A stretch of DNA of 16,566 nucleotides, taken from contig CALMVM010000211.1 of assembly GCA_937873255.1 (NCBI GenBank), positions 1 to 16,566 of the forward strand, given 5' to 3'. Position numbers and translations under genes: made by a program. The notes beneath the pieces are model-generated. The model made no database searches. It worked only from the letters and a program-made list of their open reading frames with translations, and was not told the DNA's origin. Shown piece by piece: positions 7,189 through 13,471 of the stretch; the first letter of the stretch is position 1; the number at the start of each line of letters is the position of its first letter. This stretch comes from an uncultured Verrucomicrobiota bacterium (GTDB lineage Bacteria > Verrucomicrobiota > Verrucomicrobiia > Chthoniobacterales > SZAS-18).

Positions 7189-8106
7189 ATGAACAAACCG
7201 ACCCGCCGTCTCCTTTGGTTCCTGCTCCTTTTCGGGGGCGTCTCGCTGCTGCTTTGCCAGGGCGTTTCCGCGCAGGAGGCCGCGCCCGCCGCCGCGCCGA
7301 AGTCCAAGAGCATCCTGGAAACGATCTGGGAGAGCGGTCCGCTCGGACGCATGATCTGGGCGGGCATTCTGGGCGCGTCGATCACGATGGTGACGTTCGT
7401 CATCCAGAACATCCTCACCTTGCGCAACGACCGCCTCGCGCCCGCGCCGCTTTACAATAACCTCAAGCAGGTGCTCACCTCCGGCAATTACCAGGAAGCC
7501 TGGGAAATCTGCAACGCCAACAAGAACTATCTTGCCAACACGCTCAAGTCCGGGTTGGAGCGGGTCGGGCGCGGCAAGGACGTGTTCAACGACGCGCTGG
7601 CCGAACACGGCCTGCGCGAGGCGCAGATTTTGCGCACGCGGAACAGTTATCTGTCGGTCATCGGGGTCATCTCGCCCATGATCGGGCTGCTCGGCACGGT
7701 CATCGGCATGATGCGCGCCTTCGCCGTGCTGGGTCAGAACGGCCTCAACGACCAGCGCGCGCTGGCGAGCAGCATCGGCGAGGTGCTTCTTGCCACGGCG
7801 AGCGGGCTGTTCATCGCCATCCCGGCGTTCGTGGCGTACTACATCTTCCGCAACCGCGCGCAGATCGTCATCGTCAACGCCGAGGACCGGCTCAATAGCC
7901 TGGTGGAGGAAATCCCCTTCGACGAACTCCAGGGCGTGCGCATCGGAGAAAATTTCTCGGCGGGCGAAGGCGCACCGGCCGCTTCGACGGCCTCGCGCCG
8001 CGTGTCGATGGCACTGACGACGAATTGCCCCGTGTGCAACGGCGCGATCACCGCCGGCCAGAACCCGTGCCCGCATTGCGGGGCGACGCTGGATTGGGCG
8101 GCATAA
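7189..8106 (+). CDS. exbB: MotA/TolQ/ExbB-family proton channel subunit with C-terminal zinc ribbon
   Basis: This 305-residue inner-membrane protein with ExbD forms the proton channel that powers TonB- or Tol-type envelope machines. It starts with a hydrophobic signal sequence (residues 8-28, ending VSAQ). Three family membrane segments follow: about 52-76 (LGRMIWAGILGASITMVTFV), 153-180 (YLSVIGVISPMIGLLGTVIG, the conserved MotA/TolQ/ExbB core) and 197-220 (GEVLLATASGLFIAIPAFVA). A cytoplasmic loop lies between the first and second. Beyond the family core, residues 280-297 carry CPVC and CPHC ten residues apart, a zinc-ribbon-like pattern not part of the usual domain. It precedes two exbD genes, giving a channel set in stoichiometric order. 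The start ATG has no Shine-Dalgarno sequence. It could serve TonB or a Tol-Pal system; neither partner is in the window. Confidence 0.93.
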   Translation: MNKPTRRLLWFLLLFGGVSLLLCQGVSAQEAAPAAAPKSKSILETIWESGPLGRMIWAGILGASITMVTFVIQNILTLRNDRLAPAPLYNNLKQVLTSGNYQEAWEICNANKNYLANTLKSGLERVGRGKDVFNDALAEHGLREAQILRTRNSYLSVIGVISPMIGLLGTVIGMMRAFAVLGQNGLNDQRALASSIGEVLLATASGLFIAIPAFVAYYIFRNRAQIVIVNAEDRLNSLVEEIPFDELQGVRIGENFSAGEGAPAASTASRRVSMALTTNCPVCNGAITAGQNPCPHCGATLDWAA

Positions 8107-8127
8107 TCTCGCGTTCGTGTTCCCGCC

Positions 8128-8607
8128 ATGAGCGAACAACGCGCCAAGAGTGCCAGCCGCGGCAAGAAGAACGCCGTGCGCGAGCAACCGGAGGAGGACC
8201 CGGAATTCCAGATCGCGCCGATGATCGACGTGCTCTTGGTGTTGCTGGTGTTTTTCATGTCGATCTCCTCGACCGAGGTGCTGCAATCCACCAAGGGCAT
8301 CGACCTCGCCGTCGCCGCCAGCGCCAACGACAAGGCCACCGGGGTCAACGGCCAGGTGACGATCAACGTCGCGTGGTCGAACCTGCAAGTGGGTTCGCTG
8401 GAGGTCAGCGGAAAATCGTACCCGACCCCGGCCGACCTGACGCCGATGTTGCAGGAGCGTTACGCGGCCAACAAGCAGGTGCGGGTGTTGATCCGCGCCG
8501 ACAAGAACGCGCAATATTCCTTCCTGCGCGGTGTGATGCTGGCCGTCGCCAACGCGAAAATCGGCAACGTCACTTTCTCGGTGGTCGATAAGGAAATGCC
8601 GAAATGA
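8128..8607 (+). CDS. exbD: ExbD/TolR-family biopolymer transport protein (first copy)
   Basis: A 159-residue partner of ExbB in the inner membrane. It has a charged cytoplasmic N-terminus, then one membrane helix beginning FQIAPMIDVLLVLLVFFMSI, with the proton-carrying aspartate at D34. A periplasmic domain of about 100 residues follows and includes the typical strand VRVLIRADKNAQYSFLRGVMLA. Length and layout are normal for ExbD/TolR. The gene starts 21 bases after exbB stops, so they are co-transcribed. Its N-terminus is longer and more basic (MSEQRAKSASRGKKNAVREQ) than that of the second copy, and its periplasmic domain contains a distinct GVNGQVTINVAWSNLQVGSLEV stretch. No ribosome-binding site precedes the ATG. 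Confidence 0.93.
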   Translation: MSEQRAKSASRGKKNAVREQPEEDPEFQIAPMIDVLLVLLVFFMSISSTEVLQSTKGIDLAVAASANDKATGVNGQVTINVAWSNLQVGSLEVSGKSYPTPADLTPMLQERYAANKQVRVLIRADKNAQYSFLRGVMLAVANAKIGNVTFSVVDKEMPK

Positions 8608-8664
8608 GGCAACTCCGAAAGGCGACTGTCTCTCCGTTTGTTTTCACCCCTCACTTTTCCTGAC

Positions 8665-9081
8665 ATGGCTGGTTCCGTAGGCTCCGAAGATGGTGACATC
8701 GGTTTTCAGATCGCGCCGATTGTCGATGTGGTGTTCGTGCTGATGCTGTTCTTCATGGCGTCGGCGGGCGCGCAGGTCGTCGAAAAGGAACTGAGCATCA
8801 ACCTGCCCAGCAACACGAAGGCCGCGGACAGCCAGACGCCGGACGTGCCGATCATCGTAGCCATCGCGGCGGACGGCACGGTGCAGATCAACGGCACGAC
8901 CTACGATACGCCCGAGAGCAAGGACCTGCCCGGGGTGCGCGACCAACTCAAGAGCATGCTGGAATTCGGCAACACGAACCCGGTCATCATCAGTCCCGCG
9001 CCCGAGGCGAGGCAGGAATACATCGCGCGCGTGCTCAACGCGGCGGCTGCGGCGGGGGTCAAGAAGCTGACGTTCAGCTAA
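8665..9081 (+). CDS. exbD: ExbD/TolR-family biopolymer transport protein (second copy)
   Basis: A 138-residue paralogue of the preceding ExbD. The membrane helix (FQIAPIVDVVFVLMLFFMAS) carries the conserved aspartate at D21, and the periplasmic domain ends in AARVLNAAAAAGVKKLTFS-type helix and strand. The ATG at 8665 is preferred because it gives the short acidic N-terminus (MAGSVGSEDGDIG) normal for the family; an upstream TTG at 8638 would add nine residues. Spacing from the first exbD is 57 bases. Two different ExbD proteins beside one ExbB suggest a mixed ExbD dimer in the channel pore. The gene ends at a TAA directly before a repeat-family hairpin that probably terminates the transcript. 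Confidence 0.92.
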   Translation: MAGSVGSEDGDIGFQIAPIVDVVFVLMLFFMASAGAQVVEKELSINLPSNTKAADSQTPDVPIIVAIAADGTVQINGTTYDTPESKDLPGVRDQLKSMLEFGNTNPVIISPAPEARQEYIARVLNAAAAAGVKKLTFS

Positions 9082-9087
9082 AAGGCT

Positions 9088-9111
9088 GGGACGGCTTCCG
9101 GGGCCGTTTCC
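9088..9111. repeat. Hairpin of the GGGAYGGCT repeat family, likely bidirectional terminator
   Basis: GGGACGGCTTCCGGGGCC followed by GTTTCC lies between the stop codons of exbD2 (plus) and the Uma2 gene (minus). ACGGC and GCCGT form the stem. The sequence aligns base for base over most of its length with the repeat arm at 1928-1950 (GGGATGGCTCTCCGAGCCGTCC). T-tracts on either side are weak (TTTCC on plus, CCTTTT on minus after the hairpin), so terminator function is inferred from position. Confidence 0.45.
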
Positions 9112-9698
9112 TAACTTTCCTCCGCGAAAGCGAACCACTCCGTCACCGGCACTTGCAAGCCGGGCACGCTCTCGCAGGCAACCGTCTCGCCTACCGAATA
9201 CAGACGATTCTGTTGATAAGCCCCGTTGACCGGCTGCCGGTGAACTTCGATTTGCTCCTGCCCCGCCAAGACGATCCAGTATTCCGGGACATTTGCCTCC
9301 GCATAGAGCGAACACTTCTCCCGGTCCAGCGCCGTGCTGCTGATCGCCACTTCCACCACCAGTTCGGCTGCCGCCGGGTGCTTGGTGTCGAAATCGCTTA
9401 CTTTTCCGCGCACGATCATCACATCCGGCTCCGGCTCCGAGTCCGACAAGCGAAGCGGCGCTTCAAAAAAGGCCACGAATCCGACCTTCATCAAAGCATC
9501 GAAAAAACGGAAGATGCGCCTGACCAGCTTTCTGTCCAGGGGTGACTTGGGCATCTTCTCGACGATGAATCCGCGGATCAACTCCGCCTGCTTGTGGAAC
9601 ACGCCCATTTCAGCCAACGCCTCGTAGGCATCCACGCTCAAAGGCGAGATACGGGCTCGCAGTTCCGGATGTTCGAGAATAGCTGGCGTCACGCGCAC
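9111..9698 (-). CDS. Uma2-family (DUF820) putative restriction endonuclease-like protein
   Basis: A 195-residue protein of the Uma2/DUF820 family, which has the PD-(D/E)XK nuclease fold. Family signatures are all present: EPEPDVMIV (D92), LVVEVAISST (E116) and the line LDREKCSLYAEANVPEYWIV, with D125-x-x-K128 and the family's typical Y...VPEYW ending. The putative metal-binding D, E and K are therefore retained. Biological targets of the family are not established. It starts at GTG 9698, with a second GTG two codons later. Uma2 genes are often scattered and multi-copy, so this may be an acquired gene; its base composition looks less GC-rich than that of its neighbours. It follows the aminotransferase gene by 44 bases on the same strand. 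Confidence 0.88.
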   Translation of the reverse strand: MRVTPAILEHPELRARISPLSVDAYEALAEMGVFHKQAELIRGFIVEKMPKSPLDRKLVRRIFRFFDALMKVGFVAFFEAPLRLSDSEPEPDVMIVRGKVSDFDTKHPAAAELVVEVAISSTALDREKCSLYAEANVPEYWIVLAGQEQIEVHRQPVNGAYQQNRLYSVGETVACESVPGLQVPVTEWFAFAEES

Positions 9699-9742
9699 AG
9701 CTTATCTGGAATTCGACCCGTCGTCCACTCTCCTCCTCGCGC

Positions 9743-10906
9743 TCACACGCTGCGGCAGAAGTCCTCGAAGCGATCCAGCCCCTTCTTGATGATGTCCAGG
9801 CTCGTCGCGTAGCTCAGGCGGATCGTCTTGTCGTCGCCGAACGCCACGCCGGGCACCACCGCCACGCCGGCCTTGCTCAACAGACGGTCGCTGAAGTTGG
9901 TCGAGGTCAACCCGAGCCGGCCGATGTTCACGAGCATGTAGAACGCCCCGCCCGGCTTGGGCACGGTCAGGTTCGGCATCTTGGAAAGCCGGTCGTACAT
10001 GTAGTCGCGCCGGACCTGGAATTCGTCGCGCATGTCCGAGATCGCCTGCTGGTCGCCGGTCAGCGCCGCGAACGCGCCCTTTTGCGCGAACGAACACGGG
10101 TGCGACGTGCTGTGGCTCTGGAGCGAGTCCATCGCCCTGGCAATCGCGTCCGGCGCGCCGAGGTAACCCAACCGCCAGCCCGTCATCGCGTACGACTTGC
10201 TGAAGCCGTTAACGGTGATCGTCAGGTCGTGCGCTTCCGCCGAGAGCGAGCCGATGGAGATGTGTTCGACATCATCGTAGACGAGCTTTTCGTAGATCTC
10301 GTCGCTCAGGATGAGGATTTCCTCCTCGATGGCGACGTTGGCAATCGCCTCCAGTTCCTCGCGCGTGTAGACCGCGCCGGTCGGGTTGCCGGGGCTGTTG
10401 ATGATGACCATTTTCGTGCGCGGGGACATCGCGTTCTCGAAGTCTTCGGCGGTCATCTTCCAGCCGTTTTCCTCCTTGGTCTCGACGAACACCGGCTCCG
10501 CCCCCGCGATGCGCACCATCTCGGGATAGCTGAGCCAGTACGGCGAGGGAATCAACACTTCGTCACCCGGCTGGCAGGTCGCCATGATCGCGTTGAAACA
10601 CGACTGCTTGGCCCCGTTGCTGACGATGACTTGGCTGGGCTTGTAGTTGAGCCCGTTGTCGTTCTTGAACTTGTCGCTGATCGCCTGCCGCAACTCCGGC
10701 GTGCCGCTGCTCGGCGTGTACTTGGTGAACCCGGCTTCCAGCGCGGCGATGGCGGCCTTCTTGATGAATTCGGGCGTGTCGAAATCGGGCTCCCCCGCCC
10801 CGAAGCCGCACACGTCCTGGCCGTTGGCGATCATGGATTTGGGCTTTCTGTCGATGGACAGGGTCAGGGAAGGCGACAGGCTGGAGACACGCTCGGAAAG
10901 TTCCAT
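9743..10906 (-). CDS. Pyridoxal-phosphate-dependent aspartate aminotransferase (class I, subgroup Ib type)
   Basis: It transfers the amino group between aspartate and 2-oxoglutarate (or a related pair) with PLP, in the cytoplasm. The 387 residues carry the fold-type I hallmarks: FGAGEPDFDTPEFIK near the N-terminus, YTPSSGTPELRQAI, NSPGNPTGAVY (substrate/cofactor Asn), SDEIYEKLVYD (Asp202 and Tyr205) and the Schiff-base lysine K237 in NGFSKSYAMTGWRLGY. A late arginine in TIRLSYATS should bind the substrate carboxylate. The style (VSSLSPSLTLSIDRK start) matches the Bacillus/Thermus-type AspC rather than the E. coli one. The ATG at 10906 is chosen because it begins this conserved start; a frame to 10975 exists but runs into the ndk gene. 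Exact substrate preference is not visible. Symbol aspC or aspB would be usual but is not certain. Confidence 0.93.
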   Translation of the reverse strand: MELSERVSSLSPSLTLSIDRKPKSMIANGQDVCGFGAGEPDFDTPEFIKKAAIAALEAGFTKYTPSSGTPELRQAISDKFKNDNGLNYKPSQVIVSNGAKQSCFNAIMATCQPGDEVLIPSPYWLSYPEMVRIAGAEPVFVETKEENGWKMTAEDFENAMSPRTKMVIINSPGNPTGAVYTREELEAIANVAIEEEILILSDEIYEKLVYDDVEHISIGSLSAEAHDLTITVNGFSKSYAMTGWRLGYLGAPDAIARAMDSLQSHSTSHPCSFAQKGAFAALTGDQQAISDMRDEFQVRRDYMYDRLSKMPNLTVPKPGGAFYMLVNIGRLGLTSTNFSDRLLSKAGVAVVPGVAFGDDKTIRLSYATSLDIIKKGLDRFEDFCRSV

Positions 10907-10952
10907 GGCAATAGGTAAAATGAGTTTTCGGTCTGAATGGGCGGGCGGGTAA

Positions 10953-12131
10953 CTAACCGCGATAGGTGGCCTCAATCAAGGCGCGGAAGTTATTTTCCTC
11001 GATGCGGATGATTTTCATCTCGCGCGCGGCGTTTTCCTTCGCGTCGCTGGCGTGGGCGGCGTTGCCCATGATCGTCTGGCCGAACTCCTTGCGGATGGAC
11101 CCGGGGGGAGCCTTGCTCGGGTCGGTCGGCCCGAGCACCTCGCGGATTTTGCGCACGGCATCGACACCTTGGTAGACGATGGCCACGCACATCTTGTCGC
11201 CGGGAGCCTCGCGGCCGGCCTGGTCCGTGACCTCGTCGGTGCGGCTGCCGGCCATGAACTGCACGAGTTCCTCCCAGTTGTTGCGTCCGCTCAACGGCCC
11301 GAGCAATTCGCCGAGCTTGGTTTCCACCTCGTCGGAAATCTTGAATCCGAGCGCCCCTTCGACGGCGAGGCGCGCCTGTTTGCCGGTCGGCCCCTTGAGC
11401 TTGTCTTGAAGCACATCAAGCACCGGCCCATAGAAATCCATCGCCTGCGCGACGCTCATGTGGTGGACCTTGAACCCGATGATCGACAGTCCCGTGCGCG
11501 AGAAAAGGTCGATGACGCCGCCCGGCCGCGCGTTGGGGAAACGGAAATTGTCGGGCTTGATGAGCACGAGCGTTTTTTCGACAGGGTCGCCGGCCGGGAA
11601 CGGGATCACGTCCTCCAACAGGCCGCCGTCGGCATCGGAGAACTTTGCCCACAGCTTCAGCCCGCTCTCGACCGCCGCCGGGGTGGGCGCGGCGAGCACG
11701 GCGGGCTCGAAGTAGGTCACGCCGCCGGCCTCGTCGGTGATGTAGTCGCCGTAGGTGTCGCGGATCGTCTCGGCGCTGGTGCGGCCGTGGACGATGTGGC
11801 CGACGGTGTTCATGATGATGCTGACCGCGTCGGGCCCGCTGAACACGAGCATCAGGCAGCGTTGGCGGCGGCCGTCGGCGAGGGGCGCGAGGTTTTTGAG
11901 GATGTACTCGCGGATGCGTTCCTGCGTGGCGCGGTGGCGGGGATTAGGATCTTCCTCGGTGATGGCGGTGGCGGCGTAGGCCTCGGCGAGTTCCTTGCGC
12001 GGGGCGAACATGCGGGCGCTGACGAGCTTCAGGCCGCTGCGCGAGATCAGGCGGGAGAGGATCGGGCCGGTGCGCGATTTGCGCATCGAGTGCGGCGTGA
12101 CGAGGACGTAGGCGAGTTGGTCTTCTGGCAT
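10953..12131 (-). CDS. ndk: Double-domain nucleoside diphosphate kinase with a degenerate N-terminal domain
   Basis: A 392-residue protein; ordinary NDK has about 140. The C-terminal domain (about residues 186-392) has the working NDK motifs: LVLIKPDNF (K192), GPTDPSKAPPGSIRKEFG and GNAAHASD with the phosphorylated histidine H360. It also carries an extra insertion of about 60 residues. The N-terminal domain (about 1-165) has NDK secondary-structure phrases (YVLVTPHSMRKSRTGPILSRL, LMLVFSGPDAVSIIMNTVGH, SAETIRDTYGDY), but T12 replaces the family lysine. The expected histidine segment reads GVTYFEPAVLAA and has no histidine. The first domain should therefore be catalytically dead and perhaps regulatory or structural. 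The enzyme phosphorylates NDPs to NTPs. The ATG lies 8 bases after a U6-tailed hairpin, so expression is probably attenuated. It precedes the aminotransferase by 46 bases. Confidence 0.9.
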   Translation of the reverse strand: MPEDQLAYVLVTPHSMRKSRTGPILSRLISRSGLKLVSARMFAPRKELAEAYAATAITEEDPNPRHRATQERIREYILKNLAPLADGRRQRCLMLVFSGPDAVSIIMNTVGHIVHGRTSAETIRDTYGDYITDEAGGVTYFEPAVLAAPTPAAVESGLKLWAKFSDADGGLLEDVIPFPAGDPVEKTLVLIKPDNFRFPNARPGGVIDLFSRTGLSIIGFKVHHMSVAQAMDFYGPVLDVLQDKLKGPTGKQARLAVEGALGFKISDEVETKLGELLGPLSGRNNWEELVQFMAGSRTDEVTDQAGREAPGDKMCVAIVYQGVDAVRKIREVLGPTDPSKAPPGSIRKEFGQTIMGNAAHASDAKENAAREMKIIRIEENNFRALIEATYRG

Positions 12132-12139
12132 AAGTGTAC

Positions 12140-12215
12140 AAAAAAGCCTGCGTCTTTGGAACCGCCGCCGGCCGCTGTTGCGGGCACCGGCACATGGTTC
12201 GTTTCGGACGCAGGC
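12140..12215 (-). terminator. Long intrinsic-terminator hairpin in the ndk leader (candidate attenuator or end of a small RNA)
   Basis: Read on the minus strand, GCCTGCGTC (12215-12207) pairs perfectly with GACGCAGGC (12154-12146). Inside it are GAACC/GGTTC, GCCGG/CCGGC and CCGC-AACA-GCGG, separated by small internal loops: about 23 pairs in 70 bases. T6 follows at 12145-12140, then only 8 bases to the ndk ATG. That is a textbook intrinsic-terminator shape in the place of an attenuator. Upstream, 12250-12244 gives a second GCCTGCG that can pair with the same 3' strand, so an antiterminator is possible. The remaining gap from 12216 to the methyltransferase stop at 12294 holds a GCGCCCC/GGGGCGC hairpin and no ORF or tRNA. 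No known riboswitch class was recognised. Confidence 0.6.
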
Positions 12216-12293
12216 GACAATTCCGGCAGCAGCGCCCCTGGGGCGCAGGCGCTTTCGAGGGCGCGGGAATCTAACCGTCCTCCCGCCGGGGCG

Positions 12294-12947
12294 TCAAACG
12301 CAAAAACCGGTGGTCGATTCCCGCCGCCAGAGTTGGGAGGTGAGCAGGCCGAAACGGGCGATTTCCTCGCGTTCGAGCCGGAACCCCGCCGTTGCGAGCG
12401 TCGCCGCGTGATCGGGCAGACGCCGGACGCGCAGGCCGGTCACGACGCGGAAGAACGCGTACAATCCCGCGATCCACGCCCGGGCGTGCCACGCGGCGAG
12501 GCCGGCGTCGGGTTGGTGGAATTCGGAGACGACCCAACGCGCGCCGGGTGCTGCGAACGCCGACAGGCGCGCGACGAGCGGACGGAGTTCGCCGTTCGTG
12601 AAGCAATCGAGAAAAAAGTGCGTGACGATCAGGTCGTAGCTGACGGCCGGCGGCTGCCAACGGGTGGCATCGGCGTGATGGAAACGCACGCGCGGGGTGT
12701 CGGTGTCGCTGACCCGCTGGCGGGCGAGCGTGAGCATCGCAGCGCTGCTGTCCACGGTATCGACTTCCGCGTGGCGATTCGTTTGCAGGAACGCGGAGAG
12801 GAACCGCCCGTCGCCGTCCCCGAGCACGAGCACCTGCCGCGCGGTGGTCATCGCGGCGAGGAAGGCGGTGCGGCGGCGTTCCAGCGCGCGGCCGAAACCG
12901 GCATATTCCAGCCACCGATACCAGCGCGCGAGAGGGTCGCAGTTCAA
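12294..12947 (-). CDS. Class I SAM-dependent methyltransferase
   Basis: A 217-residue cytoplasmic methyltransferase of the Rossmann type. The SAM-binding motif I is VLVLGDGDGRFLSAFL (residues 39-54), and the acidic end of beta-2 is VDTVDSSAAML. The motif around FHHADATRW marks the third strand, and YDLIVTHFFLDCFT the fourth. It begins NCDPLARWYRWLEYAGFGRALERRR, a helix seen at the N-terminus of small methyltransferases of this kind. The likely start is TTG at 12947: an in-frame TGA lies upstream and no ATG or GTG falls in between. Substrate unknown; the sequence gives no hint. It stands alone, with 111 bases before it and a structured 162-base gap to ndk after it, and probably has its own promoter. 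Confidence 0.85.
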   Translation of the reverse strand: MNCDPLARWYRWLEYAGFGRALERRRTAFLAAMTTARQVLVLGDGDGRFLSAFLQTNRHAEVDTVDSSAAMLTLARQRVSDTDTPRVRFHHADATRWQPPAVSYDLIVTHFFLDCFTNGELRPLVARLSAFAAPGARWVVSEFHQPDAGLAAWHARAWIAGLYAFFRVVTGLRVRRLPDHAATLATAGFRLEREEIARFGLLTSQLWRRESTTGFCV

Positions 12948-13058
12948 CGGGTGTTTGGCAAAACAACGCGCGTTTTTTCAGGTTCGGCGGCTGTCACGTA
13001 CTTTGTACAAAGCCACCCGACAGACGATCCGGCCAATGAGTGGCGGGAGTACTTCCGT
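12948..13058 (-). other. Gap with perfect CTTTGTACAAAG palindrome after the cdd gene
   Basis: These 111 bases separate cdd (stop at 13059) from the methyltransferase. On the minus strand, GCCAC and GTGGC (13044-13040 and 13016-13012) can form a weak hairpin, followed by TTTGTACAAAG. The palindrome CTTTGTACAAAG is perfect at 13001-13012 and could be a protein-binding site. A similar TTTTGTACA follows the ndk hairpin. A poly-T stretch also lies near 12973-12978 on the plus strand. Promoter for the methyltransferase not identified. Confidence 0.3.
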
Positions 13059-13451
13059 TCACGCGTTGTAATCCCACGTGTTGGGCAGCAATTCTCGGAG
13101 TGTGCGGACCTCCGCAGGGCCGACTTGAATCTGGGTGTCGAGATTTCCGGGTGCCAATTGGTACATCAATTCCCGGCACCTGCCGCAGGGCGGGATCGGT
13201 TCTCCGTTTTTCCATACGGCCACACATGCGACGATCTTGGCCTGCCTCTTCTTGAGCATTTCCGCAATCGCGGAATGCTCGGCGCAAAATCCGACGCCAC
13301 AGGTCGCCTCGACGGAAACCCCGGTAAAAATTTCGCCGGTGGCGCTGAGCACCGCCGCGCCTACCTCACAACCGATCACGCACCCTGGCGTCCGAAAGTC
13401 TCCCGCCACAGCGGTTGCCGCTGCAATGAGCGGCTCGAAGTCGATGCTCAT
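13059..13451 (-). CDS. Cytidine deaminase-fold protein (CDD-like)
   Basis: A 130-residue zinc-dependent deaminase-fold protein. The two metal-binding signatures are CAEHSAIAEML (ligand C56, catalytic E58) and PPCGRCRELM (C89 and C92), the Cys-Cys-Cys pattern of homotetrameric cytidine deaminases. Residues 40-55 (EIFTGVSVEATCGVGF) match the substrate-side strand of the family, and the N-terminus FEPLIAAATAVAG is family-like. The usual CAER is CAEH here, and there is a WDY near the C-terminus. That could point to blasticidin-S-deaminase-like or other nucleoside specificity, so substrate is left open. The ATG at 13451 starts a normal-length protein; the open frame continues upstream into pheS. 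It begins 20 bases after the pheS stop and so probably shares its transcript. Confidence 0.88.
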   Translation of the reverse strand: MSIDFEPLIAAATAVAGDFRTPGCVIGCEVGAAVLSATGEIFTGVSVEATCGVGFCAEHSAIAEMLKKRQAKIVACVAVWKNGEPIPPCGRCRELMYQLAPGNLDTQIQVGPAEVRTLRELLPNTWDYNA

Positions 13452-13471
13452 TGACGTTTGACGAACAAAAT

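Noticed and set aside
12216..12290. Possible tRNA-Ser-like anticodon loop (CTCGAAA) on the minus strand
   Set aside because: No acceptor stem, D-loop or TTCGA-type T-loop can be placed around it; the loop would be eight bases and the stem is only GCGC.
12140..12293. SRP RNA, 6S RNA or tmRNA in the ndk leader
   Set aside because: No GGAA-tetraloop SRP core, no tmRNA tRNA-like end and no recognisable 6S bubble; only an unclassified hairpin is supported.
11052..13454. Very long plus-strand open frame of 800 codons antisense to ndk, the methyltransferase and cdd
   Set aside because: It crosses three well-supported genes and their gaps, its protein is Arg/Gly/Ala-rich with no family phrases, and high GC removes stops in this frame. 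It is a shadow frame.
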